From Porphyra umbilicalis (lineage: Eukaryota > Rhodophyta > Bangiophyceae > Bangiales > Bangiaceae), in NCBI GenBank assembly GCA_002049455.2, contig KV918924.1, positions 101,536 through 165,535 on the forward strand: DNA of 64,000 nucleotides. The letters are read 5' to 3'. Shown here piece after piece: positions 1-11,060 of this stretch; within the stretch, counting starts at the first letter, position 1, and each line of letters opens with the position of its first letter. Under the pieces are notes generated by a model that was given only the letters and a program-made list of their open reading frames with translations, searched no databases and was not told the origin of the DNA. Both the position numbers and the translations under genes were made by a program.

Positions 1-1272
1 AATCGGCACGGCAAGCGCTCTGTGGTAATGGAAACTGTTTGCGATGAGGACCTATGGATATGGCATTTGTCTGTTGGTTGCCCTGGTTCTCAGAATGACC
101 TCAATGTTATGCATGCTTCCCCTCTGTATTTGTCTGTGACGGGAGGCGAGTGGCCGCCTCGTACGTTTTCATACACAGCTAAAGGCACCACCCGCACGCT
201 CTTGTATTATCTGGTTGATGGAATTTACCCTCCCTTTGCATTTTTCGTGTCTCCGTTCCCCGACCCCACCACAGAAGTTGAGACGACATTCAACCGGCTC
301 CAAGAAGCTTTGAGGAAAGATGTGGAACGGCTATATGCCGCTTTAACTGCTCGCTTCCACATGGCTTTACACCCCGCACGGCATGTCACCGTCGAGTCAA
401 TGGTCACCGTCGCGAAGGCGGTGGCCATCTTACACAATATGGTGACGGAGAAGCGACGCGATGGGTACGTGTCACGCTCTCGAATGGCCGCCGCTGCCCA
501 GGCGGCGGCCGGCGGTAGCGGCGGCGGAGGCGCAGTCGGTGGCGGAGCCGAGGGCGTGGGGAACGGGGCTGCTGAGACCCCGGCCGCGGCCGGTAGTGCG
601 GCCGGCGCTGCGGCCGGCGACGGGGTTGGTGGGGGTGGCGGTGGTGGAACGGGTATGATGGCTGAGGTTGGTGCTCCCGCCGCCGGTGTTGGCGCAGCCG
701 GCGGCGGGGCTGGTGGGGGTGGCGGTGGTGATACAGGTTTGGGTCCTGATGGTGGTGCTCCCGCCGCCGGTGTTGGCGCAGCCGGCGGCGGGGCTGGTGG
801 GGGTGGCGGTGGTGGGACGGGTATGATGGCTGATGGTGGTGCTCCCGCCGCCGGTGTTGGCGCAGCCGGCGGCGGGGCTGGTGGGGGTGGGGGAGGTGGG
901 ACGGGTATGATAGCTGATGGTGGCAGCCAAGCAGCCGGTGTTGGCGCTGCCGGCGGCGGGGCCGCTGGTGGTGGGGGCGGTGAAACGGATCTGACGGGAG
1001 GCGGAGGCAGCCACGCCGCCGGCGGCGGTGCGGCTGGAGGCAGTCCACAGAGCAATGCGAACAGTCCTGGGGGCAGCGACGGCCCGCCAGCGGGTGTGGC
1101 CGCCCCTGTCATCGCGCCGGCCGGCGCGCTTCCTGCCGGAAGTTTTGGCCACGCGCTGAACGCTTGGGCGGAGGCACGGGACGAGGAGGAGCACGAACGC
1201 CTGAGGCATGACCTTGCTGAACACGTGTGGGTGGAGAGAAGCACGCTTCTTGCGCCCTACGTGGGGGTATAA
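1..1272 (+). CDS. PIF/Harbinger DDE transposase, C-terminal part (5' truncated by window edge)
   Basis: The frame is open from base 1. The first ~150 codons match the plant-type Harbinger nuclease (DDE_4_2 / Plant_tran): an LWIWHLSVGCPGSQNDLNV block holding the second catalytic Asp, YYLVDGIYP, then QEALRKDVER with the catalytic Glu, and ILHNMV near the end of the domain. The first catalytic Asp would lie upstream of the window. After about codon 155 the protein changes into ~270 residues of Gly/Ala-rich low complexity, built partly from a ~29-residue repeat (GTGMMADGGAPAAGVGAAGG type), then a short charged tail ending HVWVERSTLLAPYVGV before TAA. A tail of this size is unusual for the family and its DNA carries the same GCCGCCGGC palindromes as the spacer. 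Function: cut-and-paste integrase acting with ORF1. Family assignment is firm; the role of the tail is unknown. Confidence 0.88.
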   Translation, partial: NRHGKRSVVMETVCDEDLWIWHLSVGCPGSQNDLNVMHASPLYLSVTGGEWPPRTFSYTAKGTTRTLLYYLVDGIYPPFAFFVSPFPDPTTEVETTFNRLQEALRKDVERLYAALTARFHMALHPARHVTVESMVTVAKAVAILHNMVTEKRRDGYVSRSRMAAAAQAAAGGSGGGGAVGGGAEGVGNGAAETPAAAGSAAGAAAGDGVGGGGGGGTGMMAEVGAPAAGVGAAGGGAGGGGGGDTGLGPDGGAPAAGVGAAGGGAGGGGGGGTGMMADGGAPAAGVGAAGGGAGGGGGGGTGMIADGGSQAAGVGAAGGGAAGGGGGETDLTGGGGSHAAGGGAAGGSPQSNANSPGGSDGPPAGVAAPVIAPAGALPAGSFGHALNAWAEARDEEEHERLRHDLAEHVWVERSTLLAPYVGV

Positions 1273-1380
1273 ATGGTTTTTTTTTTTCCCTGCTGCGAAG
1301 GGTTTCGTTTTCCTTCGATAACGTCGTCAGGAGAGGATCTTTTGGGGGGGCGGCGGACAGGGTCGACGTCTGCTTGTGAC

Positions 1381-3210
1381 TGCCCCGCCGCTGGAGTTGG
1401 CGAGACAGGCGGCGCACGTGTGCGCCGCGCATGGGAAGGGGCGGATTGCCGCCGACGTCGGTATTGCCGGCGGCGGCTCTGCGTGTTGGGGGCGGGGTGC
1501 CCATGGGGGGCTTCCACTTGTGACTGGTCCGCCGCCGGCGTTTGCGAGACTGGCGGCGGGCGTGTCAGGCGGGGAGGGGTGCTGGTGTGTCGCCGCCGGC
1601 GTCGGTATTGCCGGCGGCGGCTCTGCGTGTTGGGGGGGGGGCGGGCACGGGGGGCGTCCACGTGTGAGTTCTCCGCCGCCGGCGTTGGCAAGACCGGCGG
1701 CGGGCGTGTCAGGCGGGGAGGGGTGCTGGTGTGTCGCCGCCGGCGTCGGTATTGCCGGCGGCGGCTCTGCGTGTTGGGGGGGGGCGGGCACGGGGGGCGT
1801 CCACGTGTGAGTTCTCCGCCGCCGGCGTTGGCAAGACCGGCGGCGGGCGTGTCAGGCGGGGAGGGGTGCTGGTGTGTCGCCGCCGGCGTCGGTATTGCCG
1901 GCGGCGGCTCTGCGTGTTGGGGGGGGGGCGCGCACGGGGGGCGTCGACGTGTGAGTTCTCCGCCGCCGGCGTTGGCAAGACCGGCGGCGGGCGTGTCAGG
2001 CGGGGAGGGGTGCGTTGTGTGTCGCCGCTGGCGTCGGTATTGCCGGCGGCGGCTCTGCGTGTTGGGGGGGGGCGGGCACGGGGGGCGTCCACGTGTGAGT
2101 TCTCCGCCGCCGGCGTTGGCAAGACCGGCGGCGGGCGTGTCAGGCGGGGAGGGGTGCTGGTGTGTCGCCGCCGGCGTCGGTATTGCCGGCGGCGACTCTG
2201 CGTGTTGGGGCGTGCGCGGGCACAGGGGGCGTCCACGTGTGAGTTCTCCGCCGCCGGCGTTGGCAAGACCGGCGGCGGGCGTGTTAGGCGGGGAGGGGTG
2301 CTGGCGTATCGCAGCCGTCGTCGGTATTGCCGGCGGCGGCTCTGCCTGCTGGGGGGGGGCCGGAACGGGGGGCGTCCACGTGTGAGTTCTCCGCCGCCGG
2401 CGTTGGCAAGACCGGCGGCGGGCGTGTCAGTCGGGGAGGGATGCTGGTGTATCACCGCTGGCGTCGGTATTGCCGGCGGCGGCTCTGCGTGTTGGGGGGG
2501 GGGCGGGCACGGGGGGCGTCCACGTGTGAGTTCTCCGCCGCCGGCGTTGGCAAGACCGGCGGCGGGCGTGTCAGGCGGGGAGGGGTGCTGGTGTGTCGCC
2601 GCCGGCGTCGGTATTGCCGGCGGCGGCTCTGCGTGTTGGGGGGGGGGCGGGCACGGGGGGCGTCCACGTGTGAGTTCTCCGCCGCCGGCGTTGGCAAGAC
2701 CGGCGGCGGGCGTGTCAGGCGGGGAGGGGTGCTGGTGTGTCGCCGCCGGCGTTGGTATTGCCGGCGGCGGCTCTGCGTATTTGGGGGGGGGCGGGCACGG
2801 GGGGTGTCCACGTGTGAGTTCTCCGCCGCCGGCGTTGGCAAGACCGGCGGCGGGCGTGTCAGGCGGGGAGGGGTGCTGGTGTGTCGCCGCCGGCGTCGGT
2901 ATTGCCGGCGGCGGCTCTGCGTGTTGGGGGGGGGGCGGGCACGGGGGGCGTCCACGTGTGAGTTCTCCGCCGCCGGCGTTGGCAAGACCGGTGGCGGGCG
3001 TGTCGGGCGGGGAGGGGTGCTGGTGTGTCGCCGCTGGTGTCGGTATGGCCGGCGGCGGCTGTGCGTTCACGGGGGGGGGGGCGTGCAAGGGTGACGTCCA
3101 CGTGGGTCTGCTCCCCCGCCGGCGTTGACAAGACCGGCGGCGGGTTTTTCGAGCGCGGATGGGACCGGGCATGTTGCCGCCGGCGTCTTTGTGCCGACAT
3201 GTGTGGGGGG
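1381..3210. repeat. 143-144-bp GC-rich minisatellite with two hairpins per unit
   Basis: Eleven clear units start at cgtgtcaggcggggag-type motifs near 1561, 1705, 1848, 1993, 2136, 2281, 2424, 2569, 2714, 2858 and 2999, with degenerate flanking units. Each unit has two inverted repeats with ~9-10-bp stems (CCGCCGCCGG...CCGGCGGCGG and GCCGCCGGC...GCCGGCGGC) and loops of ~9-11 nt. Units differ by scattered substitutions and by G-run length. Long open frames run through on both strands only because stop codons are rare in this composition; I do not call them genes. It fills the space between the two convergent Harbinger genes. Confidence 0.92.
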
Positions 3211-3403
3211 TGTAGCGCCCGTCGCCGGTGTTTGTGCGAGGTAATATTCAGTGGCAGGGAATGCAGGGGATCCCCGAGGGGTGTTGCGCATTCGTGGTAG
3301 GATGCGCGGTGCACAGAAGTAGGAAAAAAACCCTGCCCAACGGGGAACAAAAACCTTTTGCACGCTAAAGAACAAAGCACATACACATCAAACACTACAG
3401 GGA

Positions 3404-6400
3404 CTAGGAATGGTCATCGTCCCCACTGGCCTCTTGAACAGCACAGTCGGCGTCGTCCGCCGCCTTGTCGTGGTGCATGGGCACCAAGTACACCTCATCG
3501 TCGTCATCTAAAGTAGTCGACGCGGCAGCAAGTGCCGCCGCCGCCTTCGCCTGCTTCGTCACCTGGGACCGAGCGCCACGGCTGGGCCTGCCTCGGCCTG
3601 TCGACTTGGGAACAGGATCTGTCGTCGCAGGCGCCGCCGGCGTGTTGTGCCCAGACGCCGGCGGCGATTGCACCTCGGAATCGACTGCCGCCGGCTTGTT
3701 GCCGGCCGGCGGCGGCGAATGCACCTCCGACACGTCCGCCGGTGCGTTCGACGACCTCGCGTGCTCCTCGGACTCGACTGCCGCCGGCTTGTTGCCGACC
3801 GGCGGCGGCGGATGCACCTCGGACACGGCCGCCGGTGCGGTCGACGATCCCGCGTCCGTCGCCAAGGCGGCGGCCGTCCCCGCCGGGCCCGACGACATCG
3901 CCGGCGGGGACGAGGACAAGTCCATGCCAGCCGCCGCCATCAGCTTGCGCGCGTGCATCTTGTGGAAGGCAATCGCCTCAGGGGTGTCGCGCATCTCCGC
4001 GGTGTAGAAAAACGCCACAGTTGTCCGCTCCGTCGTTGCCCGCGCCAGCGCCAGCAGAGCGTCCGAGCTGTCCTTGAGTGTCCGCGACGCGCGGATGTCC
4101 TCACTCATCTCCCGCTTGGCCGCCTTGGAACCAGGGGCTGAGGTGGATAAAGTTGAGCTAGATATATCCGCACAGTATACTCGGATATATCCATATTCAT
4201 GCCGTAGCTGCGTATTCTTAATGTACTCTGTCCATGCACCGACGATTATAATGTGCCTTAATAATTCTCTGAGGTCAGGATATAATGTAATCAGAGTGGA
4301 GATACTTTGCCTGAGTTTATCCGACTCCCGGAATCGGCTGTGCGCTACCACAACAGTCTGGGGCAGCCCTTGCGACGCCGCAGGCGAACAAGATGCCAAT
4401 GTTGGCTACCAGATATGCGATAGGGGCTGGAACTTCGCAACTAAGAGAGAAATGTGTCTGGCACACCTGAGCCGGATGCCCGGACCACGACGTGAAGGTG
4501 TTTGGGTATCCGCAGCATGATCTTATCCCCTTCGCGTGAGGAGCAGCCCTGCCGCCCTGCTTCTCGTCGCATAAAAACTGCGCCTCTTTGCTGTCACAAC
4601 ACCCTCCAGCGTCGACCACTGTTGCACCCCGACGAGCACTCGTCGTGACTTGGGGAGCACTGCCCGCAGCACCACAAATCTTTCTGTGTCCGACGACGAG
4701 ATTGTAGCTTTTAGTTTGCACGCTGGAATTGTGCAGGTACACCATACCACTCCAGTTTCCCAGGAGATTGAGACCACCTCAAAACGTACGTTGGCTGGCG
4801 CTAGACTGTGCTGGCGGCGTCGTCGGAAAACCTCTCGTTGGTACATGCGTCGATCCCTATTTGCGCAGAAGTGTCCTCGGACGGAACATACTCACTCTAG
4901 GTACACAGATTATAATCGAAATCGGAGCGATAACATATCCGAATATAATGCTGATCCTGAATCCGACCGACGAGGTCAGATCCGAATCCAGATACATGAT
5001 ATCATCAAAAACTCAAATCTGAGTGCATGTCAGCGCAACTGGAGTATATTCAGATTCTATGAAAAGTGACAGATTCAAAAGCCCCTGCTTGGAACCGCGC
5101 GGACGTGACTGGAAGGCACCCGCCGCCGGCGGCCCGTTCTCCTCCTCGTCCGACTCGCTTGGGGAGGCACGGCCGCCGGCAGACACGCTTGAGGAGCGGG
5201 CGCCGCCAGCGCCGCCGTCTGCGGCGGCGGCCCCGGCGGCGCCGCTAAACTTGTCGACGTGGCGTAACACCCGCCAACACGACACCCACGGGCAGGTCGT
5301 CTGCTTCGCCTTCCGCTTCGTTGTCTTGCCCTTCGCTTTGTCAGATGCCCGGTCCTTCCGCATCGCCTCGTAAATGTTGAGCCCGCAGAAGCGCGCCACA
5401 GCGGCGCTGATCAAATCCTCGTCGCTCGGGTTGCCTGTCAGCGAGAGCCGCTTAATGGCCAAGTAGTGCGAGCCAAACTCGCTCTTCCCTCTCCGGATCT
5501 TGTCCCATTGCTTCTGCACCCCCCCGACACCGCGCTCGGTGCGCCGTCGAGCACCAGGGCGACTGGCCAATAGGCGCTTCCACTCCCCGACCACCTCCGC
5601 CGAAGAGGTTGTCCCAGTCTGGTCCGACCCCTTCACAGCGTCCAATGATGTAGACAGATAGGCCCGGCTGAGGGCCACCCGCTCCTCGTCCGTCCAGCCA
5701 AGCCCAGTCCCCATGGCAGCCGGCGCGTAGGTGGCGGCAAGCAGGTCGGCGCCCCCGCCGCCAACCACAGGTGGGGAAGGGGGCATGAACCGCCCGCCCC
5801 GGCGACCGCCTAGGCGGACGTGCCACCGCCGCCGGCAGGTGATGCGCCGCCGCCGGCTGGCGGTGGTCGCGCAGCAGCCGGCAGCACCTGCACGTTCTTG
5901 CGAAGCGCGTCGCCGCCGGTACCGGCGGCCGGTGATGAGCGGCCGCCGGCGGGCGGGGACGGAGCAGCAGCCAACGGCACTTGTCAGTCGGTACGGCGCG
6001 CGTCGCCGCCGGTACCGGCAGCCGTTGATGCGCCGCCGCCGGCAAGCGGTGCTTGGGAAGCAGCCGGCGGCACTTGTCCGTTCGCGCGGGGTGCGTCGCC
6101 GCCCGTGCCGGCGGCCGGTGATGCGCCGCCGCCGGTACCGGCGGCCGGCGACGCGCCGCCGCCGGCAAGCGGTGGTTGGGCAACAGCCGGCGGCACTTGT
6201 CCGTTCACGCGGGGCGCGTTGCCCCCCGTACCGGCGGCCGGTGATGCGCCGCCGCTGGCGCGAGGCGCTCCGCCGCCGCCGGCAAGTGGGAATGGAGCAC
6301 GAGCCGGCGGCACTTGTCCGTCGGTGCAGGGCGCGTCGCCGCCGGTACCGGCGACCGCTGATGAGCCGCCGCCGGCAAGCGAAGACGGGGCAGCAGCCGG

Positions 6401-8197
6401 CGGCACTTGTCCGTCGGCGCGGCGCGCGTCGCCGCCGGTACAGGCGGCCGGCGATGCGCCGCCGCCGGCTCGACGCGATCCGCCGCCGCCGGCGAGTGGG
6501 GATAAGGCACGGGCCGGCGGCACTTGCCCGTCGGGGCGGGGCGCGTCGCCGCCGGTACAGGCGGCAGGTGATGCGCCGCTGCCGGCTAACGGCGATTGGG
6601 CAGCAGCCGGCGGCACTTGTCCGTTCGCGCGGGCCGCTTCGCCGCCCGTGCCGCCGGCCGGTGATGCGCCGCCGCCGGTACCGGCGCCCGGTGACGCGCC
6701 GCGGCCGGCAAGCGGTGGTTGGGCAACAGCCGGCGGCACTTTTCCGTTCACGCGGGGCGCGTGGCCCCCCGTACCGGCGGCCGGTGATGCGCCGCCGCCG
6801 GCTCGAGGCAATCCGCCGCCGCCGGCGAGCGGGGACGAGGCAACAGCCGGCGGTACTTGTCCGTCGGTGCGGCGCGCGTCGCCGCCGGTACCGGCGGCCG
6901 GTAACGCGCCGCCGCCGGCAAGCGGTGGTTGGGCAACAGCCGGCGGCACTTGTCCGTTCACGCGGGGCGCGTCGCCCCCCGTACCGGCGGCCGGTGATGC
7001 GCCGCCGCCGGCTAGCGGCGATTGGGCAGCAGCCGGCGGCGCTGGACCGTCGCCGAAGGGCCCCCGACGCGCACCGTAGCCGCCGGCGTCCGGACGTCTG
7101 CCACCGACTAGTGGCTGCCAATTGTCGCGGATCGGCTCAAAGGCGCCGGTCTCGGGGGGTCCTCCACCGGGCGGCCCCCAGTTGTTGTAGGGTCCCGCGT
7201 GGCCGCCAGCTTGACGACTTGCGTGACCTCCCGGCGGCCCCCAGTTGTCTTGGCGCGTCGCGTGGCCGCCGGATTGACGACTTGCTTGGACACCCGGCGG
7301 CCCCCAGTTGTCGTGGCGTGCAGCGCGGCCGCCGGCTTGACGACTTTCTTGGCCACCCGGCGGCCACCAATCCTCGCTCAGTGGCCCAAAGCCGCCGGGC
7401 TGATGGGGACGCTGCCCGCCCGGCGGCACCCAGTTCCGCCTCGGCGAAGGCTGGCGATTGGGATGGAAGCCACCGCCGCCGTGGCCACCGGGCTGTTGAT
7501 CTCCTTGACCTTGAGAGCCCGGCGGCGTCCACACGTCGCGGCGGGGAGATCCGTCCCTGTCCCGCGAGTCCCGTCCCCGGCCGCCGTAGTCGTGGTCCGG
7601 TTGGAACGACGGCTCCCAGTGGCCGCCGGCTTGAGAAGACCGACCAGCCGGCGACGCCCAGCCACAGCGGCGAGGAGACACTCGAAGGCCGCCCGTATCC
7701 CACCCCCGACCGCCGTGTCCGCCGTTGCCGTCGGGCGGTTGCTCCCAACGGCCGCCGGCTTGATTGCCCTTCCAAGGAGCCGGCGGCACCCACTCGTCAC
7801 GCGGCGGCAGCGACGCCCGTCCTGCTCCCCCTCCCAAATGTCCGCCACCTTGGTTGGGATCAAACCTTGGTCCCGGTCCCCAGCTGCCGCGCGCCGGCAG
7901 TGACGACCGTCCCGCCCCCCCGGCCCGATTGCCGCCGCCCTGGTTCGGTGTAGCGTTGGGCGGCGGCACCCAGGCGCCGCCAGCTACCGGCGGTCCTTGG
8001 CCAGCCGGCGGCGCACAGCTACCAGAGACAGGAAGCGCGGGCCCCCCGCGTGGTGGGGCCGACGTTGAGCAAGGTGGACAGCCCGCGACGTGGCAGGAGC
8101 ACGTGCACCGCGCGAGCACCGCGAGCCGCTCTTGATGACGACGACGCTGGTCACGGCGACGCTCCGTGTCGCGCTCCCGGTCCGGCTTACGGGTCAT
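3404..8197 (-). pseudogene. Harbinger ORF1: Myb/SANT- and NAM-associated-like DNA-binding protein, interrupted
   Basis: Read on the minus strand from ATG at 8197 (MTRKPDRERDTERRR...). Order: a basic N-terminus; a long Gly/Pro/Ala region, at first in PPGGQ-type repeats, then in ~30-residue repeats of the form GGDAPRVNGQVPPAVAQPPL; a Myb/trihelix-like domain at about 5715-5330 (GWTDEERVALSRAY ... GVGGVQKQWDKIRRGKSEF); a basic linker; and a SRPRGSK motif like the RPxGxKxAK signature of NAM-associated proteins. That motif is cut at 5088-5095 by a hAT element and resumes at 4131 as GSKAAKREMSEDIR, continuing to an acidic C-terminus and TAG at 3404. Removing the element plus one 8-bp duplication (964 bp) brings the two frames into register. 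A second lesion is an in-frame TGA at 5984-5986, where sister repeats have Gly (GGA). The frame also changes between 5984 and ~5760, by an intron or an indel. Role by family: DNA-binding partner of the transposase. Confidence 0.8.
4132..5087. mobile_element. Non-autonomous hAT element (956 bp) inside Harbinger ORF1
   Basis: The ends are CAGGGGCT... and ...AGCCCCTG, and the element is flanked by a perfect 8-bp duplication CTTGGAAC at 4124-4131 and 5088-5095. An 8-bp TSD with CAGGG-type termini is the hAT signature. The interior is AT-richer than its surroundings, has many ATATCCG/CGGATAT-like subterminal motifs, and encodes no recognisable transposase. It interrupts the NAM-associated motif of ORF1. 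Confidence 0.93.
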
Positions 8198-8450
8198 GAT
8201 CGGAAAGGGGGGGGGGAAGAAGGCCGGCTTTTGAAGGCCGGAGGTGGAGACGGGGACAAGGGGGGAGCGGTGACCAGAGCACATGGGCGCGCCGCCGGAG
8301 CTCGCGGTACACCGGCGGCGTGTCGGTTGCAACAGGCGCGCGCGGGAGGCAAGAAGGAGAGAATCAGCACGAGTGGGGCAGGGGGAGGAGGGGCAGGAGC
8401 CGCCGGCGTCTTCGGCTCAGGCACGCCGGCGGCAAGCACGTGATCGGTGT

Positions 8451-9652
8451 CGCGCAGGCGGTCGTTGGGCCAGAGGGCGGGAGGGCGGCGCGCCCCCGCA
8501 AGCTGCACCAGTGCTCGACCGTGCTTCCGGGACCCCTCGTGCGCGCTGGACGAGGGGGCGGGGCGGGGCGCAGGCCCGCAGCGGGCCCAAAACACACGAG
8601 GTGTCTTCGAGGGCGCCCGAGGTGGACACGAACCCCGGGTGACGCCTCCCCAGTCGCAATGCGCGGTGACCCGCGCGCCCTCCACGCACCCCGGCCCAAT
8701 CCGCAGTGGTCACGGGGTGGCCCCAAATGACCGGTTGGGCGGAAGGGGGGCACACAGGACACAGGAAACAACACAATCTGATCACGGGCCGGCTGACCCC
8801 TCGCCGCATCGAATCCGCCTCCCATCTAAGTTTTTCTAAACAATTCCGCGAGCCAATGACAAAGCTCCATACGACTACAACCTTTTCAATATTTCCCCAT
8901 GTCAAGCAAACAAATCGTGAGACTGGTTGCGGGATCGGACCAGTTTTCTGGCGTCGGACCAGCGATACTGCCCCAATGGATTTTTGCACCAGCCCACCTC
9001 CAGGGACTGCCAACGCCTGGTCCAACGAACGGCGTCGGCCACCGTTGCTTCTGGAAGCACCCGAATGGCGCTTCGGGACGGACCGCGCGGTCCACGACTC
9101 GGGCTTGTCGCGACAGCGCATCGCATCACGCACCCGTTGAGGGAACCTCGACCAACGCCAACACCTCTGTTGTGTCCCGTGAGACTCGGGTTTGAGACAA
9201 GTGTGCCAAGTTTCTCCCGCCATGCTGACTCTGGACGCGTGGTGCGACCACTTCGTTCGATGTTCACGATTCGTGTCTCTCTATTTCAGACGTGTGTGCC
9301 AAAAGTGTATTTTATTGCCGCGATTTGGAAGGTTCCACTAGGATCATAGGCACTTTGTCTCACGATCTCTGCCGCACGGCAGCCTTTTCGTCCGGTGTGT
9401 CTTGCCATCGAGACTGCTTCACGATATGCACGAATTTGGACCACTTGGGGACGAACGTTGCTGGGCGCGCATCCCTTATCTTACTTTCCCCATCTGGTGA
9501 TCATGTAGCCCTCGTTTCCGGTAACTCCAGGAGAGCAGAGGGCCCTCTTGGATGAGAAAAATGGGGGGCCGCTCACCGCCCTCCACGTAAGCAAACGTGG
9601 CATATTCCGTTTGGGGTTTCAGAACTTGGGGGAGACGTTGTTGGGTGTGCTC
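8451..9652. other. Spacer without a recognised gene
   Basis: The stretch separates the Harbinger block from the tandem array. Composition falls from very GC-rich to mixed. It has a few short open frames but nothing with protein-family character, no inverted-repeat ends that I can pair, and no RNA gene that I recognise. The right end of the Harbinger element may lie in its first few hundred bases. Confidence 0.5.
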
Positions 9653-10824
9653 TTAGGACAGGGTACTATCCAACATGCGCATAGGGGCCCCCATTCTAAT
9701 TTTTTTCCGAGCTAGTGCACGTTGCGGGAGTACTTGCGAAAAAGCGGGGTGCACGCGGAGAGACCTCGTACGGCTCGGGCGGACGTCGCCGTACGTTGAG
9801 TCCGACATGGTTAGAAGCGTCAACTTGCACACTATCCGTACATGTATTTTTGCACGATGGCCGTACGTTGGGCGTTTGTGAGGTCCAACCATGTAGAAAG
9901 AGGTTTTTTTTCTCGTTCAGATGGCTTGAAACGGGGGATCTGTGCTTCAGACGAGCTGGAAACGAGGATGCGTGCTGCATATGACCGCGGCGGGTGAGGA
10001 ATTGAAGACGTAATTGATTAAACATGCCCCTGAGATGCTCTGGACGGTGTTTTTGTTCTTCAAACTTTTGAACGCGCAGGAGAGGGCCAAGATCTGGGAC
10101 AGCCGAGAGTCGTGGAATGTGGTGTGACCGTGGCGCGCAGTGACTGAAGCGGGCAGTCGCGAGTGGCGTGACGCAGCTGCCCGCGTGGTGCTGTGCGCGG
10201 ACCTGTGACGAGGAGAGGGCGGCGTCGTGCGTGTGGCCCGTGCGAGGGGGTGGTGGTGTCGCGGTGGCGGATCCGGCCGTGCGGGATGTCGCGCAACTGA
10301 CCGCGCGGTACGTCGTGGGGGGAGGAGAACGGACAGGGGGGTACGTTCGGGGGGCTGTGGAGGGGTTGAGGGGCCGTGGGGCTGGAGGAGGGGAGGGGTG
10401 AAGACGCTGCTGGCTAGCAGGTGGCAGCCCCTACGGCGGCGGCGGCGGACCCTGCGCCCGCGCCCCCTGCTGCGATAGGCTTGCTACTGGCAACAAGCCT
10501 AGCCATCATGGACGAGGGGGCGGGAGTGGCGTGGCGTTTGCCCCAGGGGGCGGGTGGACTGCGCGGTAGCGGCGGCGGAGGCGGACGTGGGTGTGAGGCC
10601 GGTGGGCTGGGGGGGGTGAGGCTGTCGGCGAGCCGTGCGTGGCTTGGGACTGTCGCAAGCACGGCGTCGCCTGGGTGGGGGGCCGGCGCGCTCCGGGGCG
10701 GACGGCTCTGGCGCGCGCGCCTGCCCGTGGACGCCCGCAATGACATAAAAATAAAAACCAATGCAGTGCATGAAAAATATAACCACGTGCCAAGTGAAGC
10801 GCGACGCGGCATGCTTCAAGTCTA

Positions 10825-11060
10825 TGGCGCGTCGCCAAAGAATGATCGGATCCGAGCAAGTTCCACAGCAAGTTGCAGCATGCTGTGACCGTGCTGTGAC
10901 TGTGCTTGGAAATAAAATTGTATGCTGAGGGCTCCTGGATGGCTCTGTGGAAGGCAAGGACGATCACAGCAATTTTAAATTCTGTGCTGTGAGCTGCTGT
11001 GAACTGCTGTGACTTGCTGTGAGCGTTTCTCAGATCCGATCATTCTTTGGCAACGCGCCA
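10825..11060. mobile_element. TA-flanked MITE, array copy 1
   Basis: 236 bp with terminal inverted repeats of about 32 bp (TGGCGCGTCGCCAAAGAATG against its complement at the right end, two mismatches), flanked by TA on both sides (10823-10824 and 11061-11062). The interior carries repeated GCTGTGA heptamers. The insertion is confirmed by the empty site at 18428. A TA duplication points to the Tc1/mariner superfamily, although the termini do not start CAGT. Confidence 0.9.

Larger units (their letters stand above)
1..8450. mobile_element. PIF/Harbinger-type DNA transposon, left end cut by the window
   Basis: The block has the two-gene content of PIF/Harbinger elements: a DDE transposase on + and a Myb/NAM-like DNA-binding ORF1 on -, converging on a tandem repeat. 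A GCCGCCGGC/GCCGGCGGC palindrome recurs throughout, in both genes and in the spacer, and largely stops near 8440, which is the only basis for the right limit. The left terminus and the transposase N-terminus lie outside the window, so terminal inverted repeats and a target duplication cannot be checked. ORF1 is broken by a hAT insertion and by a nonsense codon, so this copy is not autonomous as sequenced. Confidence 0.6.

Noticed and set aside
1273-3172. Long open frames across the 143-bp minisatellite
   Set aside because: They arise from tandem repetition of a stop-poor unit and encode only repeated Arg/Gly/Pro strings on both strands.
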